From assembly GCA_031283025.1 (NCBI GenBank), contig JAITCP010000035.1, positions 1-5,816 of the forward strand: a DNA stretch of 5,816 nt. The letters are read 5' to 3'. The translations under genes and the position numbers were made by a program. Below, piece after piece: positions 1 through 5,627 of the stretch. How positions within the stretch are numbered: the stretch's first letter is position 1; each line of letters begins with the position of its first letter. Origin of the DNA: Spirochaetaceae bacterium (GTDB taxonomy: Bacteria; Spirochaetota; Spirochaetia; Treponematales; Breznakiellaceae). The notes under the pieces were generated by a model. That model saw only the letters and a program-made list of their open reading frames with translations. It was not told the origin of the DNA and ran no database searches.

Positions 1-10
1 TAAAAGTGGA

Positions 11-83
11 GGTGGGTGTCTCTTGCATACGTGCCCTAAAACATTAGGGTGCGTATGCAAGAGACAGGCCCCACCATTATTTT
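11..83 (+). terminator. Long hairpin upstream of lon, possible terminator of a preceding gene
   Basis: Bases 17-31 (TGTCTCTTGCATACG) are the exact reverse complement of 52-66, and 34-39 (CCCTAA) pairs with 44-49 around a four-base AACA loop. The two bases between these blocks are TG on both sides, so in + strand RNA they form two adjacent G-U wobbles and the stem is continuous for 23 pairs. GGTGGG (11-16) can extend it with CCCACC (70-75) across a three-base bulge. ATTATTTT follows at 76-83, a weak U-tract. This fits an intrinsic terminator for a gene left of the window, but the U-tract is poor. It could instead be a structured leader or a dispersed palindromic repeat. Confidence 0.45.
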
Positions 84-122
84 GTAGTGCGCCTCCCCCA
101 ATAATCAGAAACACCCGGCAGC

Positions 123-200
123 CTAACCCCCATGCGCATTACGAGCCAAAGTGGGGATTAGCGGGCGGCTAATCCTTCCTTGCTATTTTTCTTTTTTTTT
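123..200 (+). terminator. Hairpin plus T-rich tract ahead of lon, attenuator-like
   Basis: GGATTAGC (155-162) and GCTAATCC (168-175) make a perfect 8-pair stem with a GGGCG loop. The sequence then becomes T-rich, with TTTTT at 186-190 and nine T at 192-200, although the strongest T-run starts about ten bases after the stem. An upstream segment, CTAACCCCCA (123-132), can pair with TGGGGATTAG (152-161) with one mismatch, competing for the left arm of the stem. This gives a possible terminator/antiterminator pair 70 bases before the lon start. It could also simply be a second terminator of an upstream transcript. No RNA family is recognised. Confidence 0.4.
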
Positions 201-224
201 GCGATATTGTAAGTAGCTTATAAC
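197..224 (+). promoter_or_regulatory. Weak candidate promoter for lon
   Basis: TATAAC at 219-224 is a reasonable -10 box. Sixteen bases upstream, TTTTGC (197-202) is a poor -35 box lying at the end of a long T-tract that could act as an UP-like element. Transcription would start near 231, leaving a leader of only about 17 bases. No CIRCE (HrcA) operator or other heat-shock operator is visible, so nothing here shows heat regulation of lon. If this promoter is wrong, lon is transcribed through the upstream hairpins. Confidence 0.25.
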
Positions 225-247
225 CACTGCCTGCAAGAAGGATTTTA

Positions 248-2806
248 ATGTCTGAACATAGCGTTGTACCCATAGACCAGATACTTCCCCACAAGCTCCC
301 CCTGGTAGCCCTTATGGGCCGGCCTATCTTCCCCGGTATTTTTACCCCCATCATGATCGGCAACCCGCCGGACGTAAAAGTAATTGACGATGCGGTGTCC
401 GGGGACGGCTTTATCGGCCTTGTTATGCTCAATAATGAGACAGAAAACCCTTCCATTACGGACCTTTATAAGGTGGGAACCGCCGCCAAAATCGTCAAAA
501 AGATCAACCTTCCTGACGGCGGGGTGAACATTTTTATTTCTACCATAAAGCGTTTCCGGGTAAAGAAAACCCTCCATGCGCAGGCTCCCATAGTGGCTGC
601 GGTAGAATACCTGGAGGATGAGGAGGACGCCACTTCAGAGGTAAAGGCCCTTACCAGGGCGCTTATTTCGGAAATGAAGCAAATCTCGGAAAACAACCCC
701 CTATTTTCAGAAGAAATGCGGCTTAACATGATCAACATCGATCATCCCGGCAAAATAGCCGATTTTATCGCCAGCATCCTTAACATTGACAAGGGAGAGC
801 AGCAAAAGATACTGGAACTGCTTAATGTCCGCAAGCGGATGGAACAGGTGCTGGTGTTCATCAAAAAAGAGCAGGAACTTTTGCGTATTCAAAAACGAAT
901 CCAAAAGGAAATAAATGAAAAAATAGAAAAATCCCAGCGGGATTATTTCCTTAAAGAGGAGCTAAAGGCGATCAAAACGGAGCTGGGAATGGCCGCAGAC
1001 GCAAAAAGCACGGAGTACCAGCGTTTTAAGGAAAAGATGGACGCCTTTAAATTTGACGGTGAAATAAAGGAAGCCGTAGATCAGGAACTGGAAAAATTCA
1101 ACCTTATGGAGCCCAATTCAGGGGAATTTATCGTAACCCGGAATTATCTGGACATGATTTGCACCCTGCCCTGGAACGATCCGCCGCCGGAAAATTTTGA
1201 CCTGAAAAAGGCGCAGGGAATTCTTGAAGCCGATCACTACGGCCTTAAAGACGTAAAAAACCGCATTGCCGAGTACCTTGCAGTGCGGAAACTCCGCTCC
1301 ACCGCCATCCCCCCCGCCGGAGCTGCCATCGGCACCACCGCCGACGCAGGCAATAACGGCGGTAATGGCAGCGGCAATGCAACCGGCAATGGCGGCGGCC
1401 AGGAGAGCCGGAATACATCGAGGCGGAGCCCTACAGGCCGGAGCTTCGACAAATACCCTGTCGGTTCGATCATCTGCCTTGTGGGGCCTCCGGGCGTGGG
1501 AAAGACCAGCCTTGGCCGTTCCATCGCACGGGCGCTGGATAAGGAATTTTTCCGTTTTTCCGTGGGAGGAATGCGGGACGAGGCGGAAATCAAGGGCCAC
1601 CGCCGTACCTATATAGGAGCCATGCCGGGCAAGATCATTCAGGGGCTTAAAATTACCAAAACAAAAGACCCGGTATTTATGATCGATGAAGTTGACAAAA
1701 TGGGGGCCAGCTTTCAGGGAGACCCCGCTTCGGCTTTACTGGAAGTGCTTGACCCGGAACAGAACTTTGCCTTTAGGGATCACTACCTGGATTTGCCCTT
1801 TGACATTTCACGGGTCTTTTTCATTGTTACGGCGAATACCCTGGACACGATCCCCTCGCCCCTCTTGGACAGGATGGAGATTATTGAGCTTCCCGGCTAT
1901 ATTGATACGGAAAAACTGGAAATTGCCCGGCATTTTCTGGTACCCAAAAGCCTGGAAAAGAACGGCCTTAAAAAAAGCCAGGTAAAGTACACCAAGGACA
2001 GCCTGCTCCACATTGCCAACAGCTATGCGCGGGAAGCGGGGGTGCGGAATTTTGAAAAGAACCTGGACAAAATACACCGGAAGCTGGCAATGCAAATTGT
2101 GGAAGAAAAAGAAAAACAGAGCGCCGCACCCCCGGCGGCGAAACCTGCTGCAACGGAGCCGCTGGCTGCGGCAAAAACCGTTTTTACCATAGACAAAAAA
2201 ACCATAGAGAAACATTTGGGTAAACCGATCTTCCCTGAAGATGTGGTAAAAAAAGCGGACAGGCCCGGTATGTCTTTGGGCCTGGCATGGACAAGCATGG
2301 GCGGGGACACCCTGATTATCGAAGCTGTTTCTTCCCCCGGCAAAGGCGGGCTAATACTTACGGGGAAAATGGGAGATACGATGAAAGAAAGCGCCTCCAT
2401 CGCTATGACTGTTGCACGTAAAGCGGGGATTGAACAATACGGCGTGGACTCCGACTGGTTTGAAAATAATCAGATACACCTGCATATTCCGGAAGGGGCC
2501 ACTCCCAAAGACGGTCCCTCCGCGGGGATCACCATGGCCGCGGCCCTGCTTTCCCTGCTGCGGGGGAAAAACATCGCCGGGCAGCTCGCCATGACGGGGG
2601 AACTTTCCCTAACCGGCCAGGTGCTGCCCATCGGCGGACTCAAGGAAAAGACCGTCGCCGCCCGGCGTAACCGGATAAGGGATATAATCATTCCCAAACA
2701 GAACATACGCGACCTGGACGAAATCCCCGATCATGTCAAGAAGGGGATCAACTTTCACCCGGTGGAACGCTTTGAAGAAGTGCTCAAGCTGGCATTGTTC
2801 GATTAG
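248..2806 (+). CDS. lon: ATP-dependent protease La (Lon, LonA type)
   Basis: Lon is a cytoplasmic homo-oligomeric AAA+ serine protease that unfolds and degrades damaged and regulatory proteins. The 852-residue product has the LonA order. The N-terminal substrate-binding domain spans about 15-205 and a helical/coiled-coil linker about 200-300. The AAA+ domain has Walker A GPPGVGKT (413-420), Walker B VFMIDE (476-481), a sensor-1-type Asn (530) and a probable arginine finger in LLDRMEI (Arg542). The protease domain has Ser758 in PKDGPSAG and Lys801 43 residues later, the Ser-Lys dyad spacing of E. coli Lon. The ATG follows AAGGA at 238-242 with a 5-base spacer. Oddities are a Gly/Asn-rich insertion at about 351-398, making the pre-Walker A linker about 50 residues longer than in E. 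coli, and an Ala/Pro-rich stretch at about 618-645. All catalytic residues are intact, so the gene should be active. It ends 16 bases before the convergent cupin gene, with no terminator visible between them. Confidence 0.97.
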   Translation: MSEHSVVPIDQILPHKLPLVALMGRPIFPGIFTPIMIGNPPDVKVIDDAVSGDGFIGLVMLNNETENPSITDLYKVGTAAKIVKKINLPDGGVNIFISTIKRFRVKKTLHAQAPIVAAVEYLEDEEDATSEVKALTRALISEMKQISENNPLFSEEMRLNMINIDHPGKIADFIASILNIDKGEQQKILELLNVRKRMEQVLVFIKKEQELLRIQKRIQKEINEKIEKSQRDYFLKEELKAIKTELGMAADAKSTEYQRFKEKMDAFKFDGEIKEAVDQELEKFNLMEPNSGEFIVTRNYLDMICTLPWNDPPPENFDLKKAQGILEADHYGLKDVKNRIAEYLAVRKLRSTAIPPAGAAIGTTADAGNNGGNGSGNATGNGGGQESRNTSRRSPTGRSFDKYPVGSIICLVGPPGVGKTSLGRSIARALDKEFFRFSVGGMRDEAEIKGHRRTYIGAMPGKIIQGLKITKTKDPVFMIDEVDKMGASFQGDPASALLEVLDPEQNFAFRDHYLDLPFDISRVFFIVTANTLDTIPSPLLDRMEIIELPGYIDTEKLEIARHFLVPKSLEKNGLKKSQVKYTKDSLLHIANSYAREAGVRNFEKNLDKIHRKLAMQIVEEKEKQSAAPPAAKPAATEPLAAAKTVFTIDKKTIEKHLGKPIFPEDVVKKADRPGMSLGLAWTSMGGDTLIIEAVSSPGKGGLILTGKMGDTMKESASIAMTVARKAGIEQYGVDSDWFENNQIHLHIPEGATPKDGPSAGITMAAALLSLLRGKNIAGQLAMTGELSLTGQVLPIGGLKEKTVAARRNRIRDIIIPKQNIRDLDEIPDHVKKGINFHPVERFEEVLKLALFD

Positions 2807-2822
2807 ATGTTTCCGCCATTTC

Positions 2823-3176
2823 TTATCCTATTGCAGGATTCTCTACCTCAATCTTATCAACCTCCTGAAAGGGCGCAAGGGTAGAAACCATGCGGACTAC
2901 AGAGGAAGATTCATTGATCACATAATGAACCTCTCCGGGTTCAATGTGAATGAGTTGACCGGGGCCGATGGTGTGCGCCGTCCCGTCTACAACAATCGTA
3001 ACGGTTCCCTCAAGGATATAAAAGTTTTCTTCCATCACCTCATGGTAATGAGCGCGGAAATCCTGACCGGGCATAAATTGTACCAGCGCGAAATTCATCC
3101 GCGGCCCCTGCATGAGGTATTTGGGGCCGAAGTCCCCAAACCTGTATTCCTTGTCTTTTTCGTCGATTATAAACAT
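2823..3176 (-). CDS. Small single-domain cupin protein, substrate unknown
   Basis: The 117-residue product is a single conserved beta-barrel of the cupin_2 type. Cupin motif 1 runs from Gly37 to Gly57, with probable metal ligands His43, His45 and Glu50 (Glu49 is also acidic). Motif 2 runs from Gly73 to Asn88 and supplies the fourth ligand, His84. It has no signal peptide or membrane segment, so it is probably cytoplasmic. Metal binding by H-x-H, Glu and His is established for the family; the reaction here cannot be read from the sequence, since cupins include isomerases, dioxygenases and sugar-binding proteins. The ATG has a good AGGAG site 6 bases upstream. The gene lies 161 bases behind lsrK on the same strand, so a part in AI-2 or sugar-phosphate metabolism is possible, but a promoter-like sequence of its own suggests separate control. 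Confidence 0.85.
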   Translation of the reverse strand: MFIIDEKDKEYRFGDFGPKYLMQGPRMNFALVQFMPGQDFRAHYHEVMEENFYILEGTVTIVVDGTAHTIGPGQLIHIEPGEVHYVINESSSVVRMVSTLAPFQEVDKIEVENPAIG

Positions 3177-3195
3177 ATCGTTCTCCTATCCAGCA

Positions 3196-3229
3196 CCTAA
3201 TAATATTAGGAAACCGCTCATTAATTCAA
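3196..3229 (-). promoter_or_regulatory. Promoter-like sequence with palindrome over the -10 box, upstream of the cupin gene
   Basis: Read on the minus strand, TTGAAT (3229-3224) and TATTAT (3205-3200) are separated by 18 bases and match four and five of six consensus sigma-70 positions. The -10 box lies inside a perfect 15-base odd palindrome, CCTAATATTATTAGG (3210-3196), where a bound repressor would block polymerase. The predicted start lies just upstream of the cupin ribosome binding site. The position suggests an operator, but the regulator is unknown and an AT-rich palindrome of this size can arise by chance. Confidence 0.45.
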
Positions 3230-3243
3230 CCCCAAGAATTTTT

Positions 3244-3303
3244 ACCACGGAGTATACGGAGGAATAAGGATTATCGTATCAAAACTTCGTGGTTCTCCGT
3301 GGT
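3244..3303. repeat. CCACGGAG-type intergenic inverted repeat
   Basis: ACCACGGAG (3244-3252) is the exact reverse complement of CTCCGTGGT (3295-3303), with 42 bases between. Each arm also contains a short near-tandem copy of the motif: CGGAG recurs at 3257-3261 beside the left arm, and CGTGGTT occurs twice on the right (3288-3294 and 3298-3304). It sits between lsrK and the cupin gene. The style resembles CCACGGAG/CTCCGTGG repeats found between genes in many unrelated bacteria. No T-run follows on the minus strand, so it is not a standard terminator for lsrK. Dispersal in this genome cannot be seen from one copy. Confidence 0.55.
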
Positions 3304-3337
3304 TGTTAATTTCTTCATCAAATTAATCAGTACTTCC

Positions 3338-4912
3338 TTAGGTACCGGACATTCCCGGCGCAAGCCACATATATTTCGTTATTCCCTCATCGCACAGCCG
3401 CAACTGCGGAGCGTAAGCCGCCTTCCATTTACCGAATGCCTGTTCATAGATTTCCCGGTTTTCTTTGTCAGGTGAAAAGGTGTTCTCTATCTTTACCAGT
3501 TTGCGGGCGGTGTCTTTGATGTCCGTGTACAGCCCGATACCCTTACCCGCCATGATGGCGGCTCCCAGAGCGGTTGCCTCCTTTACTACCGGAACTTCTA
3601 CCGGAAGGCCGAGTATGTCCGCCAGTATCTGAGACCAGAGGCCGCTTTTGGAAGCGCCGCCCGCAAATACAATTTTTTCGGGGCGGTTTCCTGTCGCCGC
3701 TTCCACCAGCCGCAGATGGCCAAGTGTAACGAGCGTGGTGTTTTCCATGATTGCGCGGTAAAACGTAACCTTGTTGTATTTTTCAGGGTTTAGCTCGAAG
3801 TTCATAAAACCGGGGGCGGCGTGTTTCCAGTTGATGTAGTTCATCACATCGGAGAAGGTGCAGATCATTCCGTAACTTCCGGCAGGGATGTCCGCTGCCG
3901 CCTTGTCCATGAGCGCGTAAGGATCGGTGTGCTGTTCGGCGGCGAGGCGTTTTTCTTCGGCGCAGAAAGCGTCCCTATACCATCGCATAACAAGTCCCGG
4001 ATTGAAAGCGAGCGCCTCATATTGCCAAAGATTGTCAACGGCGTGGCAGTTTACCCTCACGTCGCATTGAGGGGAACATTTTCCCGTAACGGTATTGTAC
4101 TCGTACTGCCAGAAACTGCCGCCGAAAACAACCGCTTCGTTAGAGTCAACAACGCCGACGCCGACAGTGCCAAGCTGGCAGTCTCCGCCGCCTACGACAA
4201 GCGGAGTGCCTTCAAGCAAGCCCGTTTCGGCGGCGCCTGCTTTGGATACTTTTGCGGCGGCAGTACCGCACTCCATTACATCGGGGAAAATATCATCACG
4301 CAGGCCGCAGCGGCGGGCTATGCTTTTGTCCCATGTTCTGGTTTTAAGATCGAACAGCCCCGTGGTTGAACCGTTGCTTGGCTCTACCGCCAATACGCCT
4401 GAAAGTTTGAAAATGATCCAGTCGTTAAACATTCCGATACGGGCGATTTTATCGTACACGTCGGGGAGTTTGTTCTTTACCCATAACAGACGGGGCAGAG
4501 CGCCTAACGCGAAGGTCTGCCCTGACTCCGTGTACAGTTCACGCTCAAGATTCGGGTCGATGCGTTTTAACTGGGCGACTTCGTCTCCCGCGCGAGCGTC
4601 CACATTGGCGCACGCCCATATTTCCTTTCCCGCCGCGTCATAAAGCACAATCCCTTCCCTCATGCAGGTACTGGACAGCGCCGCTATTTGTCCTGCTTTA
4701 ATGCCGGTCTGCGCAAGAACTTCCTTTATACAGGAACGGGTTAACTCCCAGTTGATTTTCCAGTCAAAATCCATACTGCCCGGATAGCGAGGGTCTTCAT
4801 TATGTTTCCATTCTTTTTGAACGCAGCCCATTTGGCCGCCGTTCGCGTCAAAAATAACGGCACGGACACTTCCTGTTCCCGCGTCTACCGCCATCAAATA
4901 TTCATCGGACAT
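3338..4912 (-). CDS. lsrK: Autoinducer-2 kinase LsrK (FGGY carbohydrate kinase family)
   Basis: LsrK uses ATP to phosphorylate the quorum-sensing molecule AI-2 (linear DPD) in the cytoplasm, trapping it and making the phospho-AI-2 that acts as inducer in the enteric system. The product is 524 residues, against about 530 for E. coli LsrK, and the similarity runs end to end. The N-terminal phosphate-binding motif DAGTGSVRAVIFD is at 10-22, MREGIVLY at 84-91 and IWACANVDARA at 98-108. GGGD at 241-244 carries the probable catalytic base Asp244. The C-terminal ATP site and FGGY signature begin at FAGGASKS (416-423), followed by VVKEATALG at 442-450. These LsrK-typical blocks separate it from xylulose, glycerol and gluconate kinases. 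The ATG has AAGGAG 5 bases upstream. hicA ends 55 bases upstream on the same strand; the cupin gene lies 161 bases downstream. lsrF is divergent beyond hicBA, supporting the AI-2 assignment. Confidence 0.93.
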   Translation of the reverse strand: MSDEYLMAVDAGTGSVRAVIFDANGGQMGCVQKEWKHNEDPRYPGSMDFDWKINWELTRSCIKEVLAQTGIKAGQIAALSSTCMREGIVLYDAAGKEIWACANVDARAGDEVAQLKRIDPNLERELYTESGQTFALGALPRLLWVKNKLPDVYDKIARIGMFNDWIIFKLSGVLAVEPSNGSTTGLFDLKTRTWDKSIARRCGLRDDIFPDVMECGTAAAKVSKAGAAETGLLEGTPLVVGGGDCQLGTVGVGVVDSNEAVVFGGSFWQYEYNTVTGKCSPQCDVRVNCHAVDNLWQYEALAFNPGLVMRWYRDAFCAEEKRLAAEQHTDPYALMDKAAADIPAGSYGMICTFSDVMNYINWKHAAPGFMNFELNPEKYNKVTFYRAIMENTTLVTLGHLRLVEAATGNRPEKIVFAGGASKSGLWSQILADILGLPVEVPVVKEATALGAAIMAGKGIGLYTDIKDTARKLVKIENTFSPDKENREIYEQAFGKWKAAYAPQLRLCDEGITKYMWLAPGMSGT

Positions 4913-4967
4913 AACTTCTCCTTATTTGACATTCCCCTTCAAAAAAAACATTTATGGCGCATTGAGA

Positions 4968-5159
4968 TTAATTGCCGTTATCAACAGGCGAAAGTGTTTT
5001 TATGATGCTTCTTGCGGTGAATTCTTTAACATCATCATGTCTGGGGACGGTTGTCTCTATATTGGTTGCAGGCTGTGTGTAGACATCGTGCTTTTTCCCA
5101 TGACGGACAAATACTCCTCCCATTTGGTTTAGTATTTGAAGCAGCCTCGTTCTTTTCAT
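4968..5159 (-). CDS. hicA: HicA-family toxin (mRNA interferase)
   Basis: HicA toxins are small dsRBD-like ribonucleases that cleave mRNA and arrest growth unless bound by HicB. The 63-residue product shows the family pattern: a helix at the N terminus, GGVFVRHGKKHDVY at 14-27 with the conserved active-site histidine (His24), TTVPRH at 36-41, and a C-terminal helix with FTARSIIKTL at 47-56. The length is normal and no motif is broken, so the toxin should be functional. Its ATG overlaps the hicB stop as ATGA (5159-5156), the usual sign of translational coupling, and no strong ribosome binding site of its own is seen. It lies 55 bases ahead of lsrK on the same strand with no clear terminator between. 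Confidence 0.88.
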   Translation of the reverse strand: MKRTRLLQILNQMGGVFVRHGKKHDVYTQPATNIETTVPRHDDVKEFTARSIIKTLSPVDNGN

Positions 5160-5335
5160 GCAATTGCCAGTTTTCGTTTATGATATTTTTCAAGGTGCAA
5201 ACATTCGTACATATCCAGTAACATTTCTTCAAGTTCTTCAATTGTTTCACCTTCGGTTATATGCTGTGGGAAATCAGAGAAATAGCCTATATAACCGCCT
5301 TCTTCCGCTTCAAAATAAGTATAATCCAGTTCCAT
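5156..5335 (-). CDS. hicB: Short HicB-family antitoxin
   Basis: HicB neutralises HicA by direct binding. The 59-residue product has the HicB N-terminal half (partial RNase H-like fold): an acidic N terminus, GGYIGYFSDFP at 13-23, then ITEGETIEELEEMLLDMYECL at 26-46 as the helix after the characteristic T-x-G-E-T turn. It ends in a basic tail. Full-size HicB proteins carry a further C-terminal HTH or ribbon-helix-helix DNA-binding domain; none is present, so this is a short-form antitoxin that may not repress its own promoter alone. The ATG follows AGGGAG with a 4-base spacer, and its stop overlaps the hicA start by four bases, the hicB-first order. A hand count over 5161-5280 gives about 35% GC, well below roughly 60% in sampled parts of lsrK, consistent with acquisition by transfer. 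Confidence 0.85.
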   Translation of the reverse strand: MELDYTYFEAEEGGYIGYFSDFPQHITEGETIEELEEMLLDMYECLHLEKYHKRKLAIA

Positions 5336-5352
5336 AAAACTCCCTTGTTATA

Positions 5353-5381
5353 ACTATATCACGGTAACCGCTTTAAGAAAA
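5353..5381 (-). promoter_or_regulatory. Candidate hicBA promoter
   Basis: On the minus strand TATAGT (5358-5353) matches five of six -10 positions, and TTTTCT (5381-5376) is a weak -35 box 17 bases upstream. Two small palindromes lie here: CGGTAACCG at 5362-5370, inside the spacer, and AAGCCGGCTT at 5380-5389, over the edge of the -35 box. Either could be an operator for a HicA-HicB complex or an unrelated regulator. A transcript from here would run through hicB and hicA and could continue into lsrK. Confidence 0.35.
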
Positions 5382-5477
5382 GCCGGCTTCCCTCCACAAA
5401 AACCGCATAATTCCCAATTTTCTGTTTTAGAACCTCAATGTTGGGCTGTAGTAGTATCTGTCGTTTGTGGAGTATAC

Positions 5478-5483
5478 TATAAT
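5478..5483 (+). promoter_or_regulatory. -10 box of the probable lsrF promoter
   Basis: TATAAT at 5478-5483 is a perfect sigma-70 -10 hexamer. No good -35 box lies 16-18 bases upstream (TATCTG at 5455-5460 is the 17-base option), as in promoters that need an activator or are kept weak. Transcription would start near 5490, inside the first palindrome at 5486-5520, leaving a leader of about 138 bases before lsrF. Confidence 0.5.
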
Positions 5484-5485
5484 AG

Positions 5486-5587
5486 ACTTGTTCAAGAACC
5501 CGGTTGGTTCTTGAACAAGTTAAGCAAAATACTGCGTATTTTGCAGTTTTAATAGGAAATTGTTCAAAAACTGAAGTTTTTGAACAA
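5486..5587. repeat. Array of three palindromes with four TTGWWCAA octamers in the lsrF control region
   Basis: Palindrome 1 has 15-base perfect arms (5486-5500 and 5506-5520) around CGGTT. Palindrome 2 has 9-base arms, GCAAAATAC (5524-5532) and GTATTTTGC (5536-5544), around TGC. Palindrome 3 has 13-base arms, TTGTTCAAAAACT (5560-5572) and its complement (5575-5587), around GA. Palindromes 1 and 3 share a core: TTGTTCAA at 5488-5495 and 5560-5567, and TTGAACAA at 5511-5518 and 5580-5587. The array starts at the expected lsrF transcription start and ends 30 bases before its ribosome binding site. TTGAACAA is also part of the Bacillus subtilis DeoR operator as I recall it, so a SorC/DeoR-type regulator such as an LsrR homologue is a plausible binder. 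A dispersed palindromic repeat or a set of leader RNA hairpins are the alternatives. Confidence 0.75.
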
Positions 5588-5627
5588 CTCTAATATACAT
5601 TTGAAAGATTTAGAACGGAGGTTAATC

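Noticed and set aside
17..70. Inverted ends beginning CTGTCTCTTG, similar to the inner end of IS50/Tn5, suggesting a tiny insertion-sequence remnant.
   Set aside because: The match stops after ten bases, only one arm has the leading C, there is no target duplication and no transposase. A hairpin explains the symmetry better.
1118..1600. Long open frames antisense and out of frame within lon, such as those crossing the Gly-rich segment.
   Set aside because: They overlap a complete Lon frame with all motifs, show low-complexity or Arg/Pro-rich translations, and have no recognisable domains.
2733..3200. A + strand open frame running from the end of lon across the cupin gene.
   Set aside because: It overlaps both the Lon C terminus and the whole cupin gene in the antisense direction, and the cupin motifs on the minus strand are clear.
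3306..3326. TTAATTT-N7-AAATTAA hairpin considered as the lsrK terminator.
   Set aside because: The stem is seven A-T pairs only and no T-run follows on the minus strand, so it would be too weak to terminate.
3821..4643. Two 182-codon open frames on the + strand opposite lsrK.
   Set aside because: They are shadows of the GC-rich kinase gene, with no family resemblance and no convincing ribosome binding site.
4925..4967. Eight-T run (minus strand) between hicA and lsrK considered as a hicBA terminator.
   Set aside because: No stable GC-rich stem precedes the run; only a trivial CAT-ATG pairing is available.
5486..5587. Repeated units upstream of lsrF considered as a short CRISPR array.
   Set aside because: The units are different palindromes that share only an 8-base core. 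There are no equal-length repeats and spacers, and no cas genes.
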